The notes beneath the pieces are model-generated. The model had not been told where the DNA came from and did not search any database. It was given only the letters and a program-made list of their open reading frames with translations. From assembly GCA_041402125.1 (NCBI GenBank), contig JAWKSY010000014.1, positions 1 through 64,000 of the forward strand: a stretch of 64,000 nt of DNA, given 5' to 3'. Shown one piece after another: positions 1 to 8,602 of this stretch. This stretch comes from JAWKSY01 sp041402125 (GTDB lineage Bacteria > Planctomycetota > GCA-002687715 > DRQF01). The position numbers and the translations under genes are program-made. The first letter of the stretch is position 1; every line of letters begins with the position of its first letter.

Positions 1-378
1 CTGATCGGCGTCGCCGCCTGGCAGCTCGACCTCCGCCTCGCGGTACTCGCGCTCCCGCTGATCCTCCTCGTCGTGATCGCGACCCGGGCGTGGGTCGCGC
101 GACTCGCCTGGGCGACCGACGATGAGCGGCTCGCGATCCGCAAGGGATGGGTCGATCGCCAGGTCGGCATCGTCCGCTTCTCGCGCATCCAGGCGCTCTC
201 GCTGCGGCAGTCGCCCTTCGACCGGCGCTGGCGGATGGCCACCCTGCACGTCGACACCGCCGGCACGGGAGGCGCGGGCGTCCGTCTCACCCTGCCCTTC
301 CTCCCCGAGGCCGAGGCCCGGGAACTCTTCGAGCGCCTCCATCGCGAGGTCTCGGCCCGCGACTTCGTCTGGAACTGA
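1..378 (+). CDS. bPH2 domain membrane protein (YdbT/YdbS-like), 5' end missing
   Basis: The reading frame is open from the first base of the window, so only the last 125 residues are seen. It begins in a hydrophobic segment rich in Leu, Val and Ile (residues 1-24 of the visible part). A basic and aromatic stretch follows (RLAIRKGWVDRQVGIVRFSRIQALSLRQSP) that matches the bacterial PH-like domain bPH2, where a hydrophobic hairpin precedes a beta-rich domain with the pattern G-hydrophobic-R-hydrophobic-x-Q. The family is usually membrane-bound and of unknown biochemical role. The visible tail ends in RDFVWN. The start and the first bPH2 copy, if there is one, lie outside the window. Confidence 0.72.
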   Translation: MIGVAAWQLDLRLAVLALPLILLVVIATRAWVARLAWATDDERLAIRKGWVDRQVGIVRFSRIQALSLRQSPFDRRWRMATLHVDTAGTGGAGVRLTLPFLPEAEARELFERLHREVSARDFVWN

Positions 379-390
379 CGCGCTCCCCTC

Positions 391-975
391 TCAGAGCACG
401 GCGGCCACGCGTGCCCGCAACGCAGGAACGGTCTCCGCCTCGAACCAGGGGTGACGCGCGAACCAGGCCCGGTTGCGCGGCGAGGGATGCGGCAGGACGA
501 GGACACCGCGCGCGAGGCCGCGCTCCCAGTCCCGGACGCCTTCCGTCAGCGAGCCGATCCCGGGCAGGTGCCAGCCGAGCGCGTGGCGTCCCAGGACCAG
601 CGTCAGCTCGACGTGCTCGAGGCGCGCGAGCAGGGCGTGGCGCCAGGTCGCCGCGCACTCGGGGCGCGGGGCGAGGTCGCCGCCCGATCCCGAACCCGGG
701 AAGCAGAATCCCAGCGGCAGGATCGCGAACCGGGCCGGATCGCGGAAGCGCTCCTCGTCGACGCCGAGCCAGTCACGCAGCCGGATGCCGCTCGGATCGT
801 CGAAGGGAATCCCGCTCTCGTGGACGCGGCGCCCGGGGGCCTGGCCCGCGATCAGGATCCTCGCCTCCGCCGCGAACTGGAGGACCGGGCGCGCCGGATG
901 TCCGAGGTCGCCCTCGCACAAACGGCACGCCCGGACGCGGCCGAGAAGGCTCTCGAGCGGCTCCGGCCGCGCCAC
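391..975 (-). CDS. Uracil-DNA glycosylase family protein
   Basis: A 194-residue protein. Motif A-like GQAPGRR (residues about 44-50) and the C-terminal HPSPRN motif (about 162-167) are the two active-site loops of the uracil-DNA glycosylase superfamily. They bind the DNA backbone and insert next to the flipped base. The N-terminal CRLCEGDLGHP resembles the cysteine pair found in families 4/5, but only CxxC is obvious, so an iron-sulfur cluster is uncertain. The expected role is excision of uracil or a related lesion in the cytoplasm. The start is GTG; the gene follows the cytochrome P460 gene by 3 bp and is probably co-transcribed with it, although the two have no evident functional link. Its subfamily within the superfamily is unresolved. 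Confidence 0.8.
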   Translation of the reverse strand: MARPEPLESLLGRVRACRLCEGDLGHPARPVLQFAAEARILIAGQAPGRRVHESGIPFDDPSGIRLRDWLGVDEERFRDPARFAILPLGFCFPGSGSGGDLAPRPECAATWRHALLARLEHVELTLVLGRHALGWHLPGIGSLTEGVRDWERGLARGVLVLPHPSPRNRAWFARHPWFEAETVPALRARVAAVL

Positions 976-978
976 GAC

Positions 979-1593
979 TCAGAGGTTCTCCGGGGCTCGA
1001 CCGGCGCCCTTCGCCGCGCGCAGCACCGGGTAGTACTGCGTGAAGACGAGGTCGTCGTCGGCGCCCGCCGCGTGACAGCTCGCGCAGGCGCCGGTCGGAA
1101 GGACCGAAGCCTCGCGGTGCACCGCTCCGCCGTCCTCGTCGGTGAAGCGGAAGTAGCCCCAGTGACCGGGCTCGTCGGGGAAGCGGGCGGCGCTCTTCAC
1201 CGCCGCCTCGAGTCCGATGAACTCGCCCATGAAGTAGCCCTTGCCGCTCGAGGCCGCCTTGCCGCCGACGGAGACGAGCTCCTTCAGGACGACGGTCCCC
1301 TCGGGCCAGCTCCCCTGCCGCAGGTAGTGGTCATAGGCCGCCGGATCCACGTAGACCGAGTGGAACTCGGGGAAGGCCGCGTGGCCGCCGTTCATGTCGT
1401 TCGGCGTCACCGGCGCGCCGACGTAGACCCAGCGACGGTAGTCGCGGGGGCGCTCGAGTCGGCCGTCGGCGCCGAAGACGGCGGCCGTTCCGCCGGATCC
1501 GGGCCGCGCCTCGTCGGCGACGGCCCCGTTCCGGTCCGCGCGGCATCCGGCCGCGATCGCGGTCAGCGCCGCGATGATGAGGAGTCGATACAC
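979..1593 (-). CDS. Cytochrome P460 family haem lipoprotein
   Basis: A 204-residue protein with a lipoprotein-type signal (MYRLLIIAALTAIAAGC, lipobox Cys 17). The body fits the cytochrome P460 domain: YRRWVYVG near residue 47, FHSVYVDP near 78, GTVVLKEL near 101 and a single CASCH haem-attachment motif near residue 173. P460 proteins carry a c-type haem cross-linked through a lysine and act on hydroxylamine or nitric oxide. Many homologues outside ammonia oxidisers have no tested substrate, and no nitrification gene is visible here. The GTG start follows a purine-rich GGGAGGACCTCC stretch. Expected location: lipid-anchored on the periplasmic side of a membrane. Confidence 0.82.
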   Translation of the reverse strand: MYRLLIIAALTAIAAGCRADRNGAVADEARPGSGGTAAVFGADGRLERPRDYRRWVYVGAPVTPNDMNGGHAAFPEFHSVYVDPAAYDHYLRQGSWPEGTVVLKELVSVGGKAASSGKGYFMGEFIGLEAAVKSAARFPDEPGHWGYFRFTDEDGGAVHREASVLPTGACASCHAAGADDDLVFTQYYPVLRAAKGAGRAPENL

Positions 1594-1615
1594 GGTGGAG
1601 GTCCTCCCTTCCGGG

Positions 1616-2161
1616 TCAGGCCCGCGGCAGCGTGACGACCGGGAAGTCGATCACGGTGCGGGCGAGGTTGTTGAAGGCGTTGGTGAAGAAGTTGAGGCCG
1701 ACGTGCGCGGCGATCTCGACGATGGCCGCGTCGTCGAAGCCGGCCTCGACGAGGCGCTCGATCGCCGCGTCCGCCACCGCGCCCCGCGACTCCACGTACT
1801 CCCGCGCGAAATCGAGGACCGCCTCGACCTTCGGGTCGTCCGACTTGCCGTGGAGGTTGCGGGCGAGCTCGTCGCCGGCGATGCCGGCGCCCTTGCCGAT
1901 CGCGGTGTGCGCCGAGGCGCAGTAGCCGCAGCCGTTCAGCGCGGCGGTGCCGACCGCGATGTGCTCGCGGAGACGCGGCTCGAGGTCGCCCTCGGCCAGC
2001 GCCTTCGCGAGCTGGGTGTAGCCGAGCAGCGCGGCCGGCGCGTGGGCGAGCGTGCGGTGGAGGTTGGGGACCATGCCGATCGCGCGGCGGGTGGCGTCGA
2101 GGATCTCGCGGGACGGGGCCGGCGCGGCGGCGTCGGCGAGGGCGGGAATCCGGGGGGTCAT
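1616..2161 (-). CDS. Carboxymuconolactone decarboxylase/AhpD-like protein
   Basis: A 181-residue protein of the CMD/AhpD fold. The diagnostic redox motif CGYCASAH lies at about residues 80-87, in the helical hairpin where AhpD-type alkylhydroperoxidases hold their CxxC pair and proton-relay His. Surrounding helices (HTAIGKGAG, ELARN, DFAREYVESRG) match uncharacterised peroxidase-related proteins of this family. Likely role: disposal of peroxides with a thiol partner, in the cytoplasm. The ATG is preceded by GGAGAAG at suitable spacing. The gene lies 22 bp upstream of the cytochrome P460 gene on the same strand, so joint transcription is possible. The exact substrate cannot be read from sequence. 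Confidence 0.85.
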   Translation of the reverse strand: MTPRIPALADAAAPAPSREILDATRRAIGMVPNLHRTLAHAPAALLGYTQLAKALAEGDLEPRLREHIAVGTAALNGCGYCASAHTAIGKGAGIAGDELARNLHGKSDDPKVEAVLDFAREYVESRGAVADAAIERLVEAGFDDAAIVEIAAHVGLNFFTNAFNNLARTVIDFPVVTLPRA

Positions 2162-2284
2162 GTCGCTTCTCCGTTCGGGGCGTCGCGAGCGGGTCCGTCC
2201 CGACTCGCGTCTCGCCCCGTTGGAGAGGAACCGATCGCGGACCTTACCTCGCCCCCCGGGATTCCGCTGCCCGGCGCCTCGGAG

Positions 2285-2518
2285 TCACTCCGCCTCGTCG
2301 AGGATCGCGAGGAGCGTCTCGAACTCCTCGCGACACTCGGGACAGACCATGAGGTGCTGCCAGAGCGTCGCCGCCGATTCGAGCAGGCGTCCGGCGGCGC
2401 GCCGCGCCTCGACGAGCGTGCCGACGCGCGCGAGGAACTCGTCGCAGTCGATCTCCTCCGGCGCGGTCGCGTCGATCAGCCGGAGCAGCTCCGCGAGGAG
2501 ACGGGGTTCGAGACTCAT
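2285..2518 (-). CDS. Small soluble ZAS (zinc-binding) anti-sigma candidate
   Basis: A 77-residue protein whose C-terminal half has HLMVCPEC, an H-x3-C-x2-C motif, inside a short helix-rich fold. That is the zinc-binding ZAS motif of anti-sigma factors. There is no membrane segment and no sensor domain, so this would be a cytoplasmic, single-domain version. It overlaps the upstream ECF sigma gene by 4 bp (ATGA), the arrangement typical of a sigma factor and its antagonist. Function as an anti-sigma factor is inferred from motif and position. It could equally be an orphan zinc ribbon of unknown role. Confidence 0.66.
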   Translation of the reverse strand: MSLEPRLLAELLRLIDATAPEEIDCDEFLARVGTLVEARRAAGRLLESAATLWQHLMVCPECREEFETLLAILDEAE

Positions 2519-3108
2519 GCGCGACCTCCCGCGGTCTCCGGTCCGTGGCCGGACGCCCGCAGCGCCGACGCGAGCTTGCGCCTCGCGTCGTGGACCAGCT
2601 TGTAGAGCGCATTCTGGGTGAGGCCCATCCGCGCCGCGAGTTCGACGGTGGGAATCCCGCGGAGCTCGCCGAGGATCGCCGCGCGCTGACGCTCCGTGAG
2701 CACGCCCGCGACGGCCCGTCGCAGCGCGGCGACGCGCTCCTCCGCCTCGAGCCGACGGTGCGGATCCTCGACCCCCTCGTCGGGGAAGTCCCGCGCCTCG
2801 TCCAGGACCAGCTCGTAGGGGTGCGTCTCGCCCCGCCGGACGCGCGCGCGTCGCAGCCGCGTGTAGCCCGCCCGAAGCCCCACCGCGGCCGCCCAGGTGG
2901 TGAAGGCCGCCTCGGCCCGGTAGCCCGGCAATCCCTCCAGGATGCGCGCGAGCGCGTCTGCAGGAGGTCCTCGAAGCCGGCCTCGTCGAATCGACCCCGA
3001 GGCGCGTCAGGCATCCAGCGCAGGTAGGCAGCCAGGTCCTGCCAGTCCTTGCCCGGGCACCTCAGCAGATCGTGCCATTCCGAGGTTTCCCCGCGCCTCG
3101 TTCGTCAC
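2515..3108 (-). CDS. ECF-type RNA polymerase sigma factor, frameshifted
   Basis: The clean part (2515-2931) encodes sigma region 4: VLTERQRAAILGELRG, then PTVELAARMGLTQNALYKLVHDARRKL, a helix-turn-helix that reads the -35 element. The preceding frame change near 2955-2962 separates it from region 2-like sequence (EWHDLLRC, DWQDLAAYLRW, FEDLLQ). Adding one base there restores a continuous LLQ-x-ALARILEGLPGYRAEAAFTTW. A second frame change is needed near 3090 to reach a GTG at 3106-3108, so the true start is uncertain. It overlaps the ZAS gene and probably directs transcription of a small regulon under that protein's control. Confidence 0.6.
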
Positions 3109-3211
3109 GCCGTCGCCACTCCCGCGGATCCTCGTCCGGGCCGTCGCTCGTGGGTCGCGCGCCGCGGCCAGTGCCTGGGGATCCGTCGTCTGCGGGCGGA
3201 CGGAGCCTCGG

Positions 3212-4694
3212 TCAACCGCCTCGACCAGGCGCGGTGAGCCATCTCGCCGAGGTTGGCCGCTCGGTCGGGATCTCGGCCTCCAGCGCGTCGGCGCCGGCCC
3301 GCGTGGCGCGGCTCTGCCAGAGGTAGAGACGGCGCAGACCGATGACGCGAGCTTTCGCGATGCCCTCATCCCCGACGGCCGTGTCGACGAGGGTTGAGGC
3401 CGCTGCAGCTTCATCGAAGCCCCGCAGGCCGTCAGGCCGGCGTCCGTCACCACGCTGCTCGAGGTGCAGGACCTCGAGATTCACGAGTCGAGCCAGGCGC
3501 GCGACGATCTCGTCGCCGACGTCCGATCGCGCGAGGTTGAGCTCGACGATGCGGTCGGCGTACTCGTCGAGGAAGGCGAGATCCGCGGTGATTCCGTCGC
3601 GCAGCCGCACCAGGTTCGGGTCGAGGTCACCGCTCGTCGCCCCGGGCGACGAAGGACTGCGGCGTTCCGACGCCGGAACGCCTGACTTCTCTCGTCTCGG
3701 CGAGGCGCGCGACCTTCTCCTCGTACTCGTTTTCCGTCGCGGCGCGGCGCAACGCCACGCTCGCCGCCGCCTCCATTGGGCGCGGCGCCGCCGCCTGCCG
3801 TATCTCGCGCCTCCTCGATCGGCCTTCAGGAGGGCGATCTCCGCCGCAGTCGAGCGGGTGCCCTTCTTGGGCATGAAGTCCGGCGAGCTCGGCTCGGACG
3901 ATGCGGACCATGAACTCGCTGTCGTCGGGCTTGCCCGGAGATGATGGAGGAGTCCCTTTCGGCAGGGTCGGCAGGAAGGAAGCGCCTCGCGGGTGTGGGC
4001 CGGAGGTGTCCTGCCGCGCCACCTGCCGTGGCACTCGTAGCAGGCGCGCGCGAGGATCGGCTCTGACGTCGCGGCGGAAGTCGACGAGCTTCGCCGGCGT
4101 CCGGGTCGGTCCCCCCTTCGCGCCCTCTTCGGTCTCGCCTTCTTCCGAGCTCTGCCGTCGGCGACCGTCGGCCGGCGCGGGCCGTCCTCGTCGTGCTCCC
4201 GCGCGTCGCCGTCTTCTCGGTCCCCGAGGGACCGAGAGCCAGTCTCGCCGTGCACCATCTTGCCGCCGAGATGGCCGGCGAATCCGATGGGGGCCGGCCG
4301 CGATGGCGAGGCCGACGCGATGCACGACCGAGGCGCGCTCGCGGCGCGAGCGCAGCCGAAGAAGCTCAGGACGAGCGCGAGCGCCCGTTCCGGCTCGAGC
4401 CCCGTCCACGCGTGGTAGTGAGCGTCTCGTCGAGGCGGTCGCTCGCCCGGGCGATCGAGCAACCAGGCGATCGGATCGGTCGCCTCGATCTCGGCCTCGG
4501 CGACCGTCGCGAGATACCAGCCCGGAGCCAGGGTCACGAGCCCCCATCCAGCCGATGTTCACGCAGGCGAGCGCGGTCGGCGAGACCAGCCAGCTGCGCA
4601 GCATGGCCCGGGATCTCGAGAAGGCCACGGTGATGAGGGCGACCGGGAAGTGGACGAGCGCGAAGTGGAGGCGCCCGAAGACCGTCCGCGACAG
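3212..4694 (-). pseudogene. Planctomycete-type cytochrome c + leucine-rich repeat membrane protein, multiply frameshifted
   Basis: Fragments of one protein lie in order but in alternating frames. The N-terminus FGRLHFALVHFPVALI resembles the membrane domain found ahead of planctomycete cytochrome c domains, and GFAGHLGGKMVHGE is a typical second piece. The haem motif CYECHG appears in one frame, PGKPDDSEFM in another and PDFMPKKG plus TAAEIALLK in the first again. These are the ordered landmarks of the planctomycete cytochrome c domain. The C-terminal part (VELNLARSDVG, LVNLEVLHLE, GLRRLYLWQSRATRAGADALEAE) is leucine-rich repeat. An AGGAGG at 4703-4708 suggests the start lies near 4690, but no clean start codon is seen. 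Frameshifts are probably sequence errors, because neighbours on both sides are hit too. Confidence 0.62.
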
Positions 4695-4848
4695 CCTCGT
4701 GACCTCCTGTCCAAACTCGGTGCCGGCCAGGACGAGGCCGGCGGGGCGTGGCGACGACGGTGCGACTCGGGCGCATGCTGGGTCTCTCCCCGGGTTTCGT
4801 TCCCGCGGCATGATACACGGAACGGGGCGCGGAACCGCCCCGGCGGTC

Positions 4849-5713
4849 TCAGTACCCGCCAGGCGCGCAGGCGCAGCGGCGGCCGCGATCGCGCCGTCGA
4901 TCGCGCGGAGGAGACCGGCCCGGTCCTTCGGGAGGTTCCCGGCGAGCGCAGGGCGTTCGAGCCGGTCGAGCGGAAGACGATCGGTCTCCGCAGTTCGATC
5001 CCGGCGATCTCGCGGAGCTCGGCCAGCATGCCGAGGTCGTCGAGCGGCTCGAAGGGCTCGCCGAACTTCCGGTGGAACTCCTCCGCGATCTCGGGCGCGA
5101 TCCCGAGCTGGAGGGTCGAGAGGAAGTTCGGCGGATGCTCCGAGGCCAGCTCGATCGTGCCCCGGACGTGCTCCTTCGAGTGACGACGGCCGCCGAGGCC
5201 GAGGATGAGCGTCGCCGACACGCGGATCCCGGCCGCCCGGAGCCGGTCGATCGCGGCGCCGTGCAGGGCGGCGTTCGAGCCCTTGGTGATGCGTCGCAGC
5301 AGACGGTCCGAGCCCGACTCGAGACCGACGTAGGCCATCGCGAGTCGCGCCTCGCGGAGGCGCGCGAGCTCGGCGTCCGTCTTGCGATAGACGTTCATCG
5401 GCCAGGCGTAGGCGCCGGCCCGCGCGAAGCGCGGGAAGGCCCGGTCGAGTCGCTCGAGGATCGTCAGGAGGTGGTCCGTCGGCAGCGTGAAGGCGTCGCC
5501 GTCGGCGAGGAAGACGCGCTGGACCTCGGGGTGGCGGCGGGCCACGCGGTCGATCTCGGGCAGGAGCTCGTCGAGGGGCCGCGGCCGGTACTCCTTGCCG
5601 CGATACATCGAGCAGAAGGAGCAGCGATTGAAGCTGCACCCGATCGTCGCCTGGAGGATCAGGCTGTCGGCCTCGGAGGGCGGGCGATAGACGGGCTCGA
5701 CGTACTCGATCAT
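4849..5713 (-). CDS. Radical SAM protein, C-terminus frameshifted
   Basis: The N-terminal 255 residues are intact: CSFNRCSFCSMY at about residues 26-37 is the CxxxxCxxC variant of the radical SAM 4Fe-4S motif, followed by the TIM-barrel landmarks VFLADGDAFTLP, AYVGLESGSD and GIRVSATLILGLGG. Near 4945 the frame breaks. Restoring one G gives SNALALAGNLPKDR, a continuation typical of this B12-independent group, and a second shift near 4860 would give a stop at 4849. The protein would cleave S-adenosylmethionine for a radical reaction in the cytoplasm. The substrate is unknown. It is transcribed toward the damaged cytochrome/LRR gene. Confidence 0.72.
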
Positions 5714-5805
5714 CGGCGCGGGGACTCCCGGAGCGGAGAGCGAGGATAACCGCCCCCGCGCCGTCCTTCCCCGGCGCGACGCTTATTTCCCGCCCGCCGG
5801 GTGCG

Positions 5806-5811
5806 TATCAT
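5806..5811 (+). promoter_or_regulatory. -10-like hexamer TATCAT, leaderless start of the DUF4240 gene
   Basis: TATCAT ends exactly six bases before the ATG at 5818 (spacer CGCCCC). No Shine-Dalgarno sequence fits in that space, so transcription would start at or next to the start codon. The -35 region is not convincing (TTATTT lies upstream at about the right distance). Confidence 0.5.
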
Positions 5812-5817
5812 CGCCCC

Positions 5818-6240
5818 ATGAACGACGAACAATTCTGGGCCCTCATCGGCATGCTCGCCGGCCCGCACGACACCGAGGACGAGGACGAGATCGTCGATCC
5901 CCTCGTCGGGATGCTGCGCCAGCTCGAGCGCGAGCAGATCACGGCCTTCGACGATCTCCTCGCGGAGAAGCTGCACGCCCTCGACGGCCGGGCCTTCGCG
6001 GACGCGGCCGGCATCGCGGGCAACTACGAGGATCTCTTCCTCGACGCCCGTCTCTGCGTCGTCGCCAACGGGCGGGAGTTCTACGAGGCCGTCCTCGCCG
6101 ATCCCTCCGAGATGCCGGCGATGCGATTCGGCGCCCTCCTCTTCTGCGCCGAGCGCGCCTGGGAGGCGAAGACCGGCGAGGAGTACGAACACGTCCCGCC
6201 GGTCAGCGTCGAGATGGGCGCCAACGAGGCGAACTGGTAG
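5818..6240 (+). CDS. DUF4240 domain protein
   Basis: A 140-residue acidic cytoplasmic protein. It starts MNDEQFWALIGML, continues with LRQLEREQITAFDDLLAEKLHALDGRAF, and near residue 75 has LDARLCVVANGREFYEAVLADP. This order of landmarks is that of DUF4240, a family of unknown function often found near polymorphic-toxin or regulatory genes. The gene stands alone between genes on the opposite strand and appears to have its own leaderless promoter. No catalytic residues can be named. Confidence 0.8.
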   Translation: MNDEQFWALIGMLAGPHDTEDEDEIVDPLVGMLRQLEREQITAFDDLLAEKLHALDGRAFADAAGIAGNYEDLFLDARLCVVANGREFYEAVLADPSEMPAMRFGALLFCAERAWEAKTGEEYEHVPPVSVEMGANEANW

Positions 6241-6248
6241 AGCGCCCC

Positions 6249-6270
6249 GGACGCGCGACACCGCGCGTCC
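6249..6270. terminator. GC-rich hairpin between convergent genes
   Basis: A perfect 9-bp stem (GGACGCGCG / CGCGCGTCC) with a four-base loop sits between the convergent DUF4240 and M28 peptidase genes. There is no T-tract, so it is a possible bidirectional transcription barrier and not a classical intrinsic terminator. Confidence 0.4.
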
Positions 6271-6277
6271 CGGCGGT

Positions 6278-7648
6278 TCAGTTCAGGATCTTCTTCCCCG
6301 CCGCGTTGTAGGCCGGACGGTCCTTCTGGTCGGCGAGATCGCCCGCCGCCTCGAAGATCCCCTTGATCACGCGCGTCATGTGCGGGACGTCGATCTTCGC
6401 GAGTTCGTCCGTCGGCTGGTGGTAGTCCTCGTGGAGGCCGCCCGCGCTGACGCTCTGCGCCACGACTCCCTGACGGGCGAGGGAGAAGTTGTCGCTGGCC
6501 CGGAAGAGCTGGCGCTGCATCTCGAACTCGCGGAGCGTGATGCCGGCCCGCTCGAAGCCCGGCCGGAGGCGGTCCTCGAGGTCGCTGAGATCACGGCCGG
6601 TCATCCAGGCCGTGAAGCGGTCCTTCTCGTCGGGCCGGCCCAGCATCTCGAGGTTCAGGTTGGCGACGACGGTGTCGAGCGCGAAGGGCGGCTTCTCCGC
6701 GAAGGCCGCCGAGCCGCGGAGCCCCTTCTCCTCGGCGGAGAAGGCGACGAAGACGAGGGTGCGCTCGCGGGCGCCGGCCTTCGCGAAGGCCTGCGCGAGC
6801 TGGATCACGGCCGTCGTTCCGGTCGCGTCGTCGTCGGCCCCGTTGAAGACGCCGTCGTCGGCGAAGGGCAGGCCGACGCCGATGTGGTCGTAGTGGGCGC
6901 TGATGATGATGCGCTCCTCGGGGCGCTTCGTCCCCTTCAGGACGCCGACCACGTTCCGGAGCGCGAGGTCGATCTTCTCGGGCGCGGGGACCGCGGCGCG
7001 GCCCTTGATCACCCCGGGCGGCAGGAGTCCCTTGCGGACGAGGAAGACCGGCGGTCGGCCTCCCCCGCGCGAGCGCGGCGCGAGGACCTGCTTCGTCCCC
7101 TCCGTCGCGCGCCAGACCGGATTCGAGGGGTCGATCTCGACGAGGAGAGGACGTCGCGTGCGCTGCGCGAGCACGAACTTCCGACGATCGGTGCTCGAGG
7201 CGTCCCAGCGGTCGAACTCGACCTCCTCCTCCGCGAAGGCGGACTGGGCGCGGAAGAGCCGGACGTCGACGCCGGGCTCGAGCTGCTTGTCGCCCTCGGG
7301 CGTCTTCACCGTCAGGATGAACCCGCCGCCCGTCGCGAAGGAGCGACCCGGCAGGGAGTACTCGTGGAAGCACTTCTCGCCGGCGCCCGAGGCGAGCCCC
7401 GCCTCCCGGAAGCGCTTCGCGATCCAGTCCGCAGCCCGGTCGAGCTCCGCGCTCGGCGTGTCGCGACCGGCCATCTCGTCCGAGCAGAGGTGCTCGAGCG
7501 TCGCCCGGACCGACGCCTCGTCGAGGGGACCGGCGACCTTCGGCGGCGCCGTCGCAGGCTTCGCCTCGGGGGCGGCCGTCTGGCCCTGGAGGGCGGGCGA
7601 GGTCCAGAGCGTGGCGCCGAGCAGGGCGAGGGCGAGCGCGGATCTCAT
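6278..7648 (-). CDS. Secreted M28 family zinc aminopeptidase
   Basis: A 456-residue protein starting MRSALALALLGATLWTSPALQGQ, a clear signal peptide; the chosen ATG has AGGAG 7 bases upstream, better than the in-frame ATG 30 bases further up. The catalytic core runs from about residue 250. HYDHIGVG supplies the first zinc His, NGADDDATGT the bridging Asp, FSAEEKGLRGS the base and ligand Glu pair, LEMLGRPDEKD an Asp, and EDYHQPTDE the last His. All metal ligands of the di-zinc M28 family are present, so it should be active, trimming N-terminal residues from peptides in the periplasm or outside the cell. It is followed by no obvious partner. Confidence 0.9.
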   Translation of the reverse strand: MRSALALALLGATLWTSPALQGQTAAPEAKPATAPPKVAGPLDEASVRATLEHLCSDEMAGRDTPSAELDRAADWIAKRFREAGLASGAGEKCFHEYSLPGRSFATGGGFILTVKTPEGDKQLEPGVDVRLFRAQSAFAEEEVEFDRWDASSTDRRKFVLAQRTRRPLLVEIDPSNPVWRATEGTKQVLAPRSRGGGRPPVFLVRKGLLPPGVIKGRAAVPAPEKIDLALRNVVGVLKGTKRPEERIIISAHYDHIGVGLPFADDGVFNGADDDATGTTAVIQLAQAFAKAGARERTLVFVAFSAEEKGLRGSAAFAEKPPFALDTVVANLNLEMLGRPDEKDRFTAWMTGRDLSDLEDRLRPGFERAGITLREFEMQRQLFRASDNFSLARQGVVAQSVSAGGLHEDYHQPTDELAKIDVPHMTRVIKGIFEAAGDLADQKDRPAYNAAGKKILN

Positions 7649-7771
7649 CGGAAGGCTCCTGAGGAACGGAAACGGCACCAGCGGGAGTGTACCCGCTGGT
7701 CCCGTCGATCGACACGGCCGCCGTCGGACGCCCGTCGACCCGCCCCGGGGAGGCCCCGGGGTGCGATCCGT

Positions 7772-8602
7772 TCAGGGAACGAGATCGAGGTCGTAGCTGT
7801 CGCTGAAGGCGAAGATGCCGTCGTTGGCGATTCCGGCCAGGACGAGGGCCTGGAGGCGGAGGGTCGAGCCGACCAGGTTCGGCGAGACGACGCCGAACAG
7901 GTTGTAGCCGCCGGGGGCCAGCACCGCCGCCCCGAAGGGGGCGGCCTGGAGGCCGTTGAAGAGGATGTAGGCGTTCAGCGTCACGTGGATGTAGGGGAAG
8001 CCCACCGGCGAACCCGGACCGCCCATGCCGGTCGGGAAGAGCTCGGCCGCGAGGATCGGCGGATAGCCGTTGAAGGTGCCGGCCGGCGACTCGAAGTGGC
8101 AGGCGACGACGGAGCCGACCGAGGCGGAATCCGTTCCGCCGCAGGCGGTGACGCCGTCGACGAGGACGTCGAGCGTGAAGTCCTCGCCCGAGCCCGCGAG
8201 GACGTTCGGCGCCGGCAGCACGACGATCGTGCCGACCATGCCGAAGCCGAAGTGCGGCGCGCAGTAGTACGGGAAGGTCCCGACCTCGTCGGCGACCCAG
8301 GTGTGCGAGGTGCCGCCGCCGAAGGTGTCGAAGCGGGAAGTTGAATCGCGAGCCGGCCGTCGGGTCCGAGGACTGGCCCCGTCGAGGACGAGGTGGGCGA
8401 AGGTGTCGAGGAGCAGCCACTCGATCGTCTCGCCGCAGGTCACGGTGGTGACGTTGGTGCCGCTGACGGTGTCGATGAACGAGAAGCCCGTCACGTCGAC
8501 GACGTGAGTGAGCGCGAGGGCACCGGTCGGCGTCGCCTGACCGAAGGCGGGAACGGAGAGGATCGCCGCGAGGAGCAGCGGCAGGGCGAAACGCGTCTTC
8601 AT
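7772..8602 (-). CDS. Secreted cupredoxin-domain protein with compensating frameshift
   Basis: A 276-residue protein starting MKTRFALPLLLAAILSVPAFGQ (signal peptide). Residues about 20-130 form a plastocyanin/azurin-like domain. The copper ligands would be the His of FAHLV and the Cys, His and Met of YYCAPHFGFGM. The remainder is beta-rich, of the kind seen in other secreted planctomycete proteins, without recognised function. Between 8340 and 8370 the encoded residues are nonsense for the family. Shifting frame by one inside that short stretch gives SDPTAGSRFNFP, which fits cupredoxin loops (SSDPNAG-type). This points to one missing and one extra base there. Likely a periplasmic electron carrier or copper protein. 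Confidence 0.72.
   Translation of the reverse strand: MKTRFALPLLLAAILSVPAFGQATPTGALALTHVVDVTGFSFIDTVSGTNVTTVTCGETIEWLLLDTFAHLVLDGASPRTRRPARDSTSRFDTFGGGTSHTWVADEVGTFPYYCAPHFGFGMVGTIVVLPAPNVLAGSGEDFTLDVLVDGVTACGGTDSASVGSVVACHFESPAGTFNGYPPILAAELFPTGMGGPGSPVGFPYIHVTLNAYILFNGLQAAPFGAAVLAPGGYNLFGVVSPNLVGSTLRLQALVLAGIANDGIFAFSDSYDLDLVP

Noticed and set aside
1616..2161. Selenocysteine in the AhpD-like or ferredoxin genes.
   Set aside because: The redox motifs (CGYC, CIGC and others) are written with ordinary Cys codons and no in-frame TGA was found at conserved positions; only selD has one.
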